DNA from: Arthrobacter sp.
GTDB taxonomy: Bacteria > Actinomycetota > Actinomycetes > Actinomycetales > Micrococcaceae
Length of the DNA: 27,705 nucleotides
Assembly (NCBI GenBank): GCA_031178585.1
Contig: JAPSIT010000017.1
Location: forward strand, 1,620 to 29,324
Direction of reading: 5' to 3'
Positions 1 to 8,612 of the stretch are shown piece after piece; position 1 is the first letter of the stretch; the number at the start of each line of letters is the position of its first letter. The position numbers and the translations under genes are program-made. The notes under the pieces were generated by a model. The model was not told the DNA's origin. It saw nothing but the letters and a program-made list of their open reading frames with translations, and did not search any database.

Positions 1-4
1 CGGG

Positions 5-28
5 GGCCGGGCCCCACGGGCCCCGGCC
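5..28 (-). terminator. GC-only hairpin downstream of rplY
   Basis: Positions 5-14 can pair with 18-28, with one bulged base and a 3-nt loop. The hairpin begins 45 nt after the rplY stop. There is no U-tract, so this is a candidate terminator or a readthrough structure before the next gene, which lies outside the window. Confidence 0.35.
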
Positions 29-72
29 ACCGGCTCCGCGCTGCATGGAACGCGGGAAGGGTTGTGACCGAA

Positions 73-675
73 TTACCCGGCGGCAGCTTCCGCAGCCGGA
101 GCTTCTGCAGCGGCTTCCTCTTCGCCTTCCCCGGCAGCTGCGGCAGCCTCGGAGACGTTGACGACGAGCGCGTCGGAGTCCGCCAGCAGGACAGAGCCCT
201 TGGGAAGCACGAGGTCGGACGCGTGGATGTGCTGTCCAGCGGAACGGCCTTCGATGTCCACCTCGATGGCGGTGGGCAGGTGGGTTGCCTCGGCCTCGAG
301 GGAGATGACGGTCAGTTCCTGGTTGTAGGCGTTGCCCGGTGCCAGCTCGCCGACGACGTGAACGGGAACGTCCACGGTTACTTTCTCGCCCTGGCGGACG
401 GTCAGGAGGTCGATGTGCTCAATGATCTGCTTGATCGGATCACGCTGAATATCCTTGACGAGGGCGAGGTGGCCTTCGCCGTTGACGTCGAGGGACAGCA
501 GGGCGTTGGCGGTGCGAACGGCCAGGGTGGTGGCCTTTGCGGGGAGCGTGATGTGGATGGGCTCTGCGCCGTGGCCGTAGATGACGGCGGGGATCTGGCC
601 GGCCATGCGGGCGCGTCGGGCGAAGCCCTTGCCGAATTCGGTGCGTACTTCTGCTGCGAGCTTCTGCTCAGACAT
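73..675 (-). CDS. rplY: 50S ribosomal protein L25, general stress protein Ctc type
   Basis: This 200-residue protein is a long-form L25 (TL5/CTC family), which binds 5S rRNA in the large ribosomal subunit. The N-terminal L25 domain covers about residues 1-95, with a conserved GKGFARRARMAGQIPAVIYG block near residues 15-34. The CTC-type C-terminal beta domain covers about 96-180. The last 20 residues are an Ala/Glu-rich tail. An upstream in-frame ATG at 735 exists, but I chose the ATG at 675 because AGGAG lies 7 nt before it and the family starts there. It follows prs on the same strand after a 313-nt gap, so it probably has its own promoter. In many actinobacteria pth is the next gene, which would lie beyond the left edge. 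Confidence 0.95.
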   Translation of the reverse strand: MSEQKLAAEVRTEFGKGFARRARMAGQIPAVIYGHGAEPIHITLPAKATTLAVRTANALLSLDVNGEGHLALVKDIQRDPIKQIIEHIDLLTVRQGEKVTVDVPVHVVGELAPGNAYNQELTVISLEAEATHLPTAIEVDIEGRSAGQHIHASDLVLPKGSVLLADSDALVVNVSEAAAAAGEGEEEAAAEAPAAEAAAG

Positions 676-863
676 GGATATCTCCTGGTGCTTTCGGTGT
701 TTACAGCAAGGGCGGAGGTCTGGAGCGACCTTCAACGCCGGGCTGCCCGGAGGCGGCCCTACCAGAAGGGAGGTTCAGACCCAGTCGATAACGGAGACCA
801 GCAGCTTGGTTTCCCGTGTGTACGGGCGTTCCAGTGCTCTCCCTCGCCAAGGTATCGGGATAG

Positions 864-893
864 ATCCTACCAGTGCCGGGACCGTTTGCTGAA
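864..893 (-). promoter_or_regulatory. candidate rplY promoter
   Basis: On the minus strand a -10 like TAGGAT lies at 864-869. A weak -35 (TTCAGC, 888-893) sits 18 nt upstream. Transcription would start near 857, giving a leader of about 180 nt before rplY. The 313-nt prs-rplY gap (676-988) holds this site, that leader and the hairpin at 918-964; I see no gene in it. Confidence 0.3.
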
Positions 894-917
894 AACAGGC
901 CCATTACTGGCAGCGCT

Positions 918-964
918 GGTTGAGCCTGCGGCAACCCGGACTTCGGGCCTCCGCAGGCTCAACC
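918..964 (-). repeat. 14-bp-stem palindrome after prs (terminator or REP-like element)
   Basis: GGTTGAGCCTGCGG at 918-931 is perfectly complementary to 951-964. The 19-nt loop contains a second small stem (CCCG/CGGG). It begins 25 nt after the prs stop. It could terminate prs transcription, although no U-tract follows. The TTGAGCCTG core resembles intergenic palindromes that I recall as common in Arthrobacter genomes, so it may be a repeat-family member rather than a dedicated terminator. Confidence 0.6.
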
Positions 965-988
965 GGCGGATTTGCTCAGCTGCGGGAA

Positions 989-1969
989 TCAGGCGTTGCC
1001 GTCGAACAGGCTGGTGACGGAGCCGTCGTCGAACACTTCGCGGATGGCGCGGGCAATCAGCGGTGCGATGGAGAGCACCGTGAGTTCCGGGAAACGCTTC
1101 GCGGCCGGCAGGGGCAGCGTGTCCGTGACCACAACTTCGCGGGCGCCCGACTCGGAAAGCCGGCGGGCCGCCGGGTCGGAGAAGATGGCATGCGTCGCGG
1201 CGATGATGACGTCCTTGGCCCCGGCATTCTTGAGCACCTGGACGGCGCCGGAAATGGTGCCGCCGGTGTCGATCATGTCGTCGATGAGGACACACGTGCG
1301 TCCCTCGATCTGGCCCACCACGGTCTTGGAGACAGCCTGGTTGGGAACGGTGAGGTCGCGGCTCTTGTGGACGAACGCCAGCGGCGCACCGCCGAGCCGT
1401 TCCGCCCACTGCTCAGCCACGCGGACGCGGCCGGTGTCCGGGGACACCACCGTGATGTTGTCCGCCGCGACACGGGTGCGGATATAGTCGGCCAGCAGCG
1501 GAATGGCCATGAGGTGGTCCACGGGGCCATCGAAAAAGCCCTGGATCTGCGAGGTGTGCAGGTCAACGCTCATGATGCGGTCGGCGCCGGCTGTCTTGTA
1601 GAGGTCTGCCACCAGACGGGCCGAGATCGGCTCGCGGCCGCGGCCCTTCTTGTCCTGGCGGGAGTAGGGGTAGAACGGCGACACCACGGTGATCCGCTTG
1701 GCCGAGGCCCTCTTCAGCGAATCGATCATGATCAGCTGTTCCATGAGGTGGTTGTTCAGCGGCGCGGGGTGGGCCTGGATGACGAAGGCATCGGTTCCTC
1801 GGACGCTTTCGCCGGCGCGGACGTAGATCTCACCATTGGCGAAGTCGTAGGCGTCGACGGGCAGCAGCTCGGTGCCCAGCTCCTTGGCGATTTCGCGGGC
1901 CAGCTCCGGGTGTGCGCGCCCTGCGGCCAGCACCAGCCTTTTTTCGCCGCGAGCCGTAATGTCGGTCAT
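989..1969 (-). CDS. prs: Ribose-phosphate pyrophosphokinase (PRPP synthetase)
   Basis: Makes 5-phosphoribosyl-1-pyrophosphate from ribose 5-phosphate and ATP, for purine, pyrimidine, histidine, tryptophan and NAD synthesis. At 326 residues it has the usual class I length. The N-terminal segment has FANGEIYV at about 43-50. SPFYPYSRQDKK near 97-108 forms part of the ATP site. DLHTSQIQGFFD at 136-147 is the metal/phosphate region. The PRPP-binding loop LIDDMIDTGGTI is at 228-239. Its ATG overlaps the glmU stop by 4 nt (ATGA), so the two are translationally coupled. The glmU-prs pairing is conserved in actinobacteria. Confidence 0.97.
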   Translation of the reverse strand: MTDITARGEKRLVLAAGRAHPELAREIAKELGTELLPVDAYDFANGEIYVRAGESVRGTDAFVIQAHPAPLNNHLMEQLIMIDSLKRASAKRITVVSPFYPYSRQDKKGRGREPISARLVADLYKTAGADRIMSVDLHTSQIQGFFDGPVDHLMAIPLLADYIRTRVAADNITVVSPDTGRVRVAEQWAERLGGAPLAFVHKSRDLTVPNQAVSKTVVGQIEGRTCVLIDDMIDTGGTISGAVQVLKNAGAKDVIIAATHAIFSDPAARRLSESGAREVVVTDTLPLPAAKRFPELTVLSIAPLIARAIREVFDDGSVTSLFDGNA

Positions 1970-3459
1970 GGTTGCGTGCCCTCTTCTGTAGATGCCGGGG
2001 AATGTGAGGTGTCAGTAGGAACTTCGCCGGCTGCCGCCGCCCGTTCCGCTGACACCGAACCCGGACGGTTGGCAATGACCCAACCTTCCGCATTGCGCTG
2101 CGCGGCCATGGACAGCGCCAGGGCCCCTGCGGGAACGTCCTTGCGGATCACGGCACCGGCGCCGCTGTAGGCACCGTCCCCCACCGTGACAGGAGCGACG
2201 AATACTGTATTGGAGCCGGTGCGGACACCTGAGCCGATCACCGTGCGGTGCTTCTTCTCGCCGTCGTAGTTGGCGGTGATGTTGCCGCAGCCGATGTTCG
2301 TGTCCTCACCGATCTCGGCGTCTCCCGCATAGCCCAGGTGGGACAGCTTGGAGCCGCGGCCGATGGTCACGTTCTTGGTTTCGTAGAACGCGCCGATCTT
2401 GCCCTTCTCGCCGAGGACGGTGCCGGGACGCAGGTACGTGAACGGTCCCACGCTGGCGCCGGCGCCGATGACCGCTCCCGTGCCGTGCGTCCGCGTTACC
2501 TTCGCGCCTTCGCCGATGCGCACATCCGTCAGGGTGGAGTCGGGGCCGACGACGGCGTCACGCGCCACCGCTGTGCTGCCGTGCAGTTGGGTGTTGGGCA
2601 GGATCCGGACGTCCTCGTCCAGGGTGACGGTGGAGTCGATCCACGTGGTGGCCGGGTCCACGACGGTCACTCCGGCACGCATCCAGGCTTCCACGATGCG
2701 GCGGTTATGTTCGGCGCCCAGGGCGGCGAGCTGCACCCGGTCGTTAGCGCCTTCGACCTGCCACCGGTCAGCTGTGACGACGGCGGCAACACGGCCGCCT
2801 GCCTCCCGTGCCAGTGCCAGGACGTCCGTCAGATACTTCTCCCCCTGGGAGTTGTCCGTGGTGACGTGGCCGAGGGCGTCGCGCAGCACGGCTGCGTCAA
2901 AGGCATAGATGCCGGAATTGACTTCCCGGATCGCGCGCTCCGCGTCGGTGGCGTCCTTGTGCTCGCGGATGCCCGTCACGGTGCCGTCGGCGCCGCGGAG
3001 GATGCGGCCGTAGCCGGTGGCGTCCTCGAGCAGGGCGGTCAGGACCGTGATTGCGTTGCCTTGTGACTCATGGGTGGCAACGAGTTCGGACAGCAGCTCA
3101 CCGGTCAGCAGTGGCACATCGCCGTAGGTCACCACCACAGTTCCCTGGAGGCGGGCGTCGGCATCCAGCGCATCCAAGGCAACCTCAACGGCGCGGCCGG
3201 TGCCGGGAATCTCATCCTGATCAACGATCAGGGCATCGGCGTCGAGCTCCTTGAGGTGGGTGGCCACGCGGTCACGCTCGTGGCGCACGACGACGGCCAC
3301 GCGCAGGGGATGGATGCTGCGCGCCGCGAGCAGGGCGTGCCCCACCATGGAGCGTCCGCCGATTTCGTGAAGAATCTTGGGGGTACGGGACTTCATCCGG
3401 GTACCGGCACCTGCAGCTAGGACAATGACGGCGGCTGGGCCGGACTTCTCGGGGCTCAC
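1966..3459 (-). CDS. glmU: Bifunctional UDP-N-acetylglucosamine pyrophosphorylase / glucosamine-1-phosphate N-acetyltransferase
   Basis: Acetylates glucosamine-1-phosphate and then uridylylates it to UDP-GlcNAc, the peptidoglycan and envelope precursor. The N-terminal pyrophosphorylase domain carries LAAGAGTRMKSRTPK at about 14-28. The C-terminal half is a left-handed beta-helix with hexapeptide repeats. The SKLSHLGYAGDAEIG segment carries the acetyltransferase histidine, followed by NITANYDG. A tail of about 35 residues rich in Ala, Ser and Thr follows the helix. I chose GTG at 3459, with AAGGAG 9 nt upstream, giving 497 residues. An ATG 72 nt further upstream adds a low-complexity N-terminus with no family support. 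Confidence 0.95.
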   Translation of the reverse strand: MSPEKSGPAAVIVLAAGAGTRMKSRTPKILHEIGGRSMVGHALLAARSIHPLRVAVVVRHERDRVATHLKELDADALIVDQDEIPGTGRAVEVALDALDADARLQGTVVVTYGDVPLLTGELLSELVATHESQGNAITVLTALLEDATGYGRILRGADGTVTGIREHKDATDAERAIREVNSGIYAFDAAVLRDALGHVTTDNSQGEKYLTDVLALAREAGGRVAAVVTADRWQVEGANDRVQLAALGAEHNRRIVEAWMRAGVTVVDPATTWIDSTVTLDEDVRILPNTQLHGSTAVARDAVVGPDSTLTDVRIGEGAKVTRTHGTGAVIGAGASVGPFTYLRPGTVLGEKGKIGAFYETKNVTIGRGSKLSHLGYAGDAEIGEDTNIGCGNITANYDGEKKHRTVIGSGVRTGSNTVFVAPVTVGDGAYSGAGAVIRKDVPAGALALSMAAQRNAEGWVIANRPGSVSAERAAAAGEVPTDTSHSPASTEEGTQP

Positions 3460-3520
3460 GTACGGGCTCTCCTTGTTCGGTTGCGCGGTACTGCATGCGC
3501 GCCGCCGCCCGAGCGCGCCC

Positions 3521-3545
3521 GGAGCCGGCAACAGGCTCCATCCTA
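3521..3545 (-). promoter_or_regulatory. candidate glmU -10 box and leader hairpin
   Basis: On the minus strand TAGGAT (3540-3545) lies between tRNA-Gln and glmU. It is followed at once by a hairpin: GGAGCC at 3534-3539 pairs with GGCTCC at 3521-3526 across a 7-nt loop. The TAGGAT could drive glmU with a leader of about 75 nt. The hairpin may be a tRNA terminator or a leader structure. I find no clear -35. Confidence 0.3.
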
Positions 3546-3567
3546 ATGGACACCGCTGATGCAGCAG

Positions 3568-3639
3568 TTCCGCCCATAGGATTCGAACCTATACTCCACG
3601 GCTCCAAAGGCCGGGGTGCTGCCGTTACACCAGAGCGGA
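3568..3639 (-). tRNA. tRNA-Gln, anticodon TTG
   Basis: A 72-nt cloverleaf reads on the minus strand. The acceptor TCCGCTC pairs with GGGCGGA, with one T-G pair. The D-stem is GTGT/GCAC. The anticodon loop CTTTGGA has TTG at positions 34-36. The variable loop is 5 nt, and the T-arm has the TTCGAAT loop. The CCA end is not encoded. The outermost anticodon-stem pair (27-43) is C against T, so that stem has four good pairs. It lies 108 nt upstream of glmU on the same strand. Confidence 0.93.
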
Positions 3640-3770
3640 CCGTGCCACGCGCTAAGCCCGGGCACGAGAACCAATTCTGCCACGAACGGCGAGGCTCATG
3701 CGACCTCGTGGGCTAAGGCATGATGGGACGGTGAGCAACAGCACAGGGACGCCGAAGGGAAGGAAGGCTG

Positions 3771-4415
3771 ATGGTTAGGACGGAAGCGGCTGCCGTACGC
3801 ATTCCCCGGTCACGGATGACCGGAGTCCAGCGCCGGTCCCAGCTGGTCGACGTCGGCCGGGGCCTGTTCGCCATGCGCGGCCTGGACGGCACCACCATTG
3901 AGGAGATCGCGGCTGCCGCCGGTGTCTCCAAGCCGGTGATCTACGAGCACTTCGGCTCCAAGGAGGGCCTCTACACCCAAGTTGTGGAGTTCGAATTCAG
4001 GATCCTGCTCGCCGCCATCACCGATGCACTCACCGAGGAGGCCAAACCCCGGGTCCTCGTGGAACGTGCCGCCCTCGCACTCCTGACCTACATCGAGGAC
4101 CGTACCGACGGCTTCCGTATCCTCCTGCGCGACGCTCCCCCATCCCAGCCCGAAGGCGCTTTCTCCACTTTGCTCTCCCACGTCGCTTCCCAGGTGGAGC
4201 ACATCCTGTCCGACGAGTTCGCCCGGCGCGGCTTCAGCGCAGCCGACGGCGCCATGTACGCCCAGATGCTGGTGGGCATGGTCGCCATGACCGGCCAATG
4301 GTGGCAGGACAGCCGCCAGCCTGACAAGCGAGCCGTCGCCGCCCACCTGGTCAACCTCGCCTGGAACGGCCTGACCGGCCTAAAGAAGGAACCTGAGCTG
4401 CGCACTGAGCCGTAG
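3771..4415 (+). CDS. TetR/AcrR family transcriptional regulator
   Basis: A 214-residue TetR-type regulator. The N-terminal helix-turn-helix spans about residues 20-65, with FAMRGLDGTTIEEIAAAAGV followed by SKPVIYEHFGSKEGLY, the classic TetR recognition helix region. The C-terminal ligand and dimer domain is about 75-200 and does not reveal the ligand. The ATG at 3771 follows a purine-rich GGAAGGAAGG stretch. An internal ATG at 3816 is possible but would drop only a short basic leader. It is divergent from tRNA-Gln/glmU; the M. tuberculosis TetR gene Rv1019 sits in the same place beside glmU. A short dyad, CGAGG (3690-3694) with CCTCG (3704-3708), upstream could be an autoregulatory operator. 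Confidence 0.9.
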   Translation: MVRTEAAAVRIPRSRMTGVQRRSQLVDVGRGLFAMRGLDGTTIEEIAAAAGVSKPVIYEHFGSKEGLYTQVVEFEFRILLAAITDALTEEAKPRVLVERAALALLTYIEDRTDGFRILLRDAPPSQPEGAFSTLLSHVASQVEHILSDEFARRGFSAADGAMYAQMLVGMVAMTGQWWQDSRQPDKRAVAAHLVNLAWNGLTGLKKEPELRTEP

Positions 4416-4500
4416 CCTGCTCTTCTCCCCCACCTCCGCGTGCCCGTGCTCGCTTCCGCGGCGCCGACCCCTGCTCACCTCCGCGGCGCTCAGCAAGCGA

Positions 4501-4542
4501 GCGGCCCCTTTGCGACGTGCCTAAGTGACGCCGAAGGGCCGC
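4501..4542. terminator. hairpin between convergent tetR and ABC-F genes
   Basis: GCGGCCC at 4501-4507 pairs with GGGCCGC at 4536-4542, with possible extra T-A pairs inside. A competing stem joins GCTCGCTT (4448-4455) to AAGCGAGC (4495-4502). The 157-nt gap between the two convergent stops holds only these structures. It may act as a bidirectional terminator without a U-tract. Confidence 0.45.
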
Positions 4543-4572
4543 CTCAGGCGCCCACGGCGCCCCGACGCCCGA

Positions 4573-6399
<1,827 letters not shown>

Positions 6400-6432
6400 T
6401 GGGAACTGCTTTCTTCTGCAAATTTCTTCCGC

Positions 6433-6460
6433 AAAGTATCTCTGCGGCCTGGTTACCAGG
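6433..6460 (-). promoter_or_regulatory. candidate ABC-F promoter with palindromic operator
   Basis: On the minus strand a -10 like TACTTT (6433-6438) sits about 34 nt before the GTG start. The inverted repeat CCTGGTTACCAGG (6448-6460; 6-bp arms, 1-bp centre) covers the spacer/-35 region. That is where a repressor operator would lie. Confidence 0.35.
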
Positions 6461-6481
6461 ACCCGGAGAGCGGAAAGGGTA

Positions 6482-7444
6482 TTAAAGGAGAGTATCGGAG
6501 ATGATGCGGGCGCCGGGAACCGGACCGTGGACGGCGAGCGCCGTGAGCCCCTTGTGCTGCAGCTCCTCGGCAAGCCCTTCGGCAGCCTCCGGGTTGTGCG
6601 CCAGCAGGGCAATCGTGGGTCCGGAGCCGGAGACGATCCCGGCGATGGAGCCGCTTGATTCGCCGAGCCCGAGCGTGTCCCGCAGCGTGGGCGCCAGTTC
6701 GATGGCAGCGCGCTGCAGGTCATTGACGAGCAGCCGGCTCAGCGCGTCGGCGTCCCCGCTGCGCAGGGCCTGCAGAACCTTGGGGTCCACCGCCGTGGGT
6801 TCCTCCACGTCGAGCCCTTCAGCCTCGCGCAGCCGGTCCAGCGTCTTGAAGACGTCCGGGGTCGCAAGTCCGAAATCCGCGGGTACCAGGACCCAGTCCA
6901 TCTGGGCTTTGGCGAGGGCCGGCGAAAGATCGTCTCCGACGCCGAGCCCCACCGCCGTGCCGCCCAGAAGCGCGAACGGCACATCAGCCCCCAGCTCCGC
7001 AGCCAGCTGGGCGAGTTCGTCCCGGGACAGCCCGCTGTTCCACAGCGCGTCGCAGGCCAGGAGTGTGGCTGCCGCGTCGGCGGAACCACCCCCCATTCCG
7101 CCAGCCACCGGCACCCGTTTGGTGATCTCCAGGTGCACGCCGGTGGAATGCTCGGAGACGTCGGCCATGATGGCGGCCGCCTTGTAGGCAAGGTTGCGTT
7201 CATCGAGCGGAATGTCGACGCCGTCGAGGTCCAGGGTGCTGTCCGGGCTGATGCTGACTGTGATGCCGTCCCCGGGAGTGCTCGTGGCGGCGACTTCCTC
7301 ATACAGGGAGACGGCCAGGTACACGCTGGCCACCGAATGGTAGCCGTCGGGGCGCAAGGGGCCCACGTCCAGGGAGACGTTCACTTTGCCCGGAGCCTTG
7401 ACCCGGACGGTCCTCGCCGCAAAGCGCCCTCTCACTGCGTTCAT
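6482..7444 (-). CDS. ispE: 4-diphosphocytidyl-2-C-methyl-D-erythritol kinase
   Basis: Phosphorylates CDP-methylerythritol in the MEP pathway of isoprenoid synthesis, a GHMP-family kinase. At 320 residues it has the family length. The N-terminus has VKAPGKVNVSLDVG (about 15-28) followed by RPDGYHSVASV. The ATP-binding glycine motif PVAGGMGGGSADAA is at 112-125. The catalytic aspartate region ELGADVPFAL is at 150-159. A C-terminal GSGPTIALL block completes the fold. The ATG at 7444 has no real ribosome-binding site but has TAGCTT exactly six bases upstream, suggesting leaderless transcription. It follows rsmA, as in other actinobacteria, but after a 121-nt gap with its own promoter. Confidence 0.95.
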   Translation of the reverse strand: MNAVRGRFAARTVRVKAPGKVNVSLDVGPLRPDGYHSVASVYLAVSLYEEVAATSTPGDGITVSISPDSTLDLDGVDIPLDERNLAYKAAAIMADVSEHSTGVHLEITKRVPVAGGMGGGSADAAATLLACDALWNSGLSRDELAQLAAELGADVPFALLGGTAVGLGVGDDLSPALAKAQMDWVLVPADFGLATPDVFKTLDRLREAEGLDVEEPTAVDPKVLQALRSGDADALSRLLVNDLQRAAIELAPTLRDTLGLGESSGSIAGIVSGSGPTIALLAHNPEAAEGLAEELQHKGLTALAVHGPVPGARIISDTLL

Positions 7445-7450
7445 GAGTCC

Positions 7451-7480
7451 AAGCTATGGCATCGCGGGACCGGGCTCCAA
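7451..7480 (-). promoter_or_regulatory. candidate leaderless promoter of ispE
   Basis: TAGCTT (7451-7456) lies six bases before the ATG. TTGGAG (7475-7480) sits 18 nt further upstream as a possible -35. The predicted first transcribed base is the A of the start codon. Confidence 0.45.
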
Positions 7481-7536
7481 CAAGGGCGCGCCGCCCCGCA
7501 CCGGGGTGCGGTTTCTGCCGCCGTGCCTGTGCCGCG

Positions 7537-7566
7537 CACGTGACTGGAACTCACGTGCCTGAAACT
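7537..7566. repeat. two-copy 15-bp direct repeat with CACGTG cores
   Basis: CACGTGACTGGAACT (7537-7551) is followed directly by CACGTGCCTGAAACT (7552-7566), 13 of 15 bases identical. The second copy overlaps the rsmA stop codon by one base. Each unit starts with the palindrome CACGTG. The role is unknown; it could be a tandem operator upstream of ispE. Confidence 0.5.
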
Positions 7567-8453
7567 CAAGTCCCTAAGTCCTGGCGGGCTTCGGCGATCC
7601 GGGCGAAAGCGGCGATGTCGATAACCTCACCGCGTGCGGTGGGGTCTACCCCGGCCGCCAGCAGGCAGCGTTCGGCCTCGGCCGCGCTGCCGGCCCAGCC
7701 GGCCAGGGCAGCACGCAGGGTTTTCCGGCGTTGGGCGAAAGCGGCGTCAATGACGGCGAACACCTGCTCCCTGCTTGCCGTGGTGGCGGGAGGCTCCCGG
7801 CGCGTGAAGGCCACCAGGCCTGAGTGGATCTTGGGGGCAGGCCAGAAGACATTCATGCCGATCACTCCGGCCTTGCGCATCTGGCTGTACCACGCGGCTT
7901 TGACGGAGGGCACTCCGTAAATTTTCGACCCCGGAGCGGCAGCAAGCCGGTCGGCGACCTCGTCCTGGACCATCACCAGGCCGTGCTGGATCGACGGAAA
8001 ATGCTGCAGGAGATGAAGGACCACCGGGACAGCCACGTTGTATGGCAGGTTCGCAACCAGCGCCGACGGCTCCACCGGAAGTTCGGTGACCTTCATGGCA
8101 TCGGCCAGCACCAGGTGGAAGGCTCCGGCGGCATCCGGCCGCCATTCCTTTACAGTTTGCGGCAGCCTGGCCGCGAGCACGGGATCAATCTCGACAGCCA
8201 CAACAGCCTTCGCCGCGTCCAGCAGCCCCAGCGTCAGGGAGCCGAGGCCCGGCCCTACCTCAAGAACAGTCTCCTCCGGCCCGATGCCGGCTGCGGCGAC
8301 GATCCTGCGGATGGTGTTGCCGTCGATCACGAAGTTCTGGCCCAGCGTCTTGGTGGGCCGGACACCGAGATCCTCGGCCAGCCTGCGGATATCGGAGGCG
8401 CCCAGCAAAGGAGCAGGGGCGGTACCGGAGGCGGAAGGAGTCGGGTCAGTCAC
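7566..8453 (-). CDS. rsmA: 16S rRNA (adenine1518-N6/adenine1519-N6)-dimethyltransferase
   Basis: Dimethylates two adjacent adenines near the 3' end of 16S rRNA during small-subunit maturation (KsgA). At 295 residues the family marks are clear: [11 protein letters not shown] at 34-44, the SAM-binding motif [10 protein letters not shown] at 65-74, acidic VEID at 87-90, and the catalytic NLPYN at 135-139. The C-terminal substrate domain includes [11 protein letters not shown]. The first 20 residues are a Pro/Ala-rich leader. The start is GTG at 8453. No ribosome-binding site precedes it, but TAGGAT lies exactly six bases upstream. A strong terminator separates it from rpf. Confidence 0.95.
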   Translation of the reverse strand: MTDPTPSASGTAPAPLLGASDIRRLAEDLGVRPTKTLGQNFVIDGNTIRRIVAAAGIGPEETVLEVGPGLGSLTLGLLDAAKAVVAVEIDPVLAARLPQTVKEWRPDAAGAFHLVLADAMKVTELPVEPSALVANLPYNVAVPVVLHLLQHFPSIQHGLVMVQDEVADRLAAAPGSKIYGVPSVKAAWYSQMRKAGVIGMNVFWPAPKIHSGLVAFTRREPPATTASREQVFAVIDAAFAQRRKTLRAALAGWAGSAAEAERCLLAAGVDPTARGEVIDIAAFARIAEARQDLGT

Positions 8454-8459
8454 CTAGGT

Positions 8460-8488
8460 ATCCTATCCCGCAGGCCGGGCATGTTCCT
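8460..8488 (-). promoter_or_regulatory. candidate leaderless promoter of rsmA
   Basis: TAGGAT (8460-8465) ends six bases before the GTG. AGGAAC (8483-8488) lies 17 nt upstream. The ten bases AGGAACATGC recur at the equivalent place before pmt. The predicted transcript starts at the G of the start codon. Confidence 0.45.
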
Positions 8489-8571
8489 TGCTCCGCAGCC
8501 GTGCCTGGGCGTGGGCGCATGCCACCGGTTGCCCCCCGCAGTTGTGGCGGGACGGGTGCAGGAACGGCAAA

Positions 8572-8602
8572 GGGCCGGGCCCGGAAATTCCGGACCCGGC
8601 CC
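8572..8602 (-). terminator. strong intrinsic-type terminator of the rpf gene
   Basis: A 15-bp stem pairs 8572-8586 with 8588-8602, with a single G-U pair and an A at the centre. TTT follows on the minus strand. It starts 11 nt after the rpf stop and should block readthrough into rsmA. Confidence 0.75.
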
Positions 8603-8612
8603 CCGCGCACGC

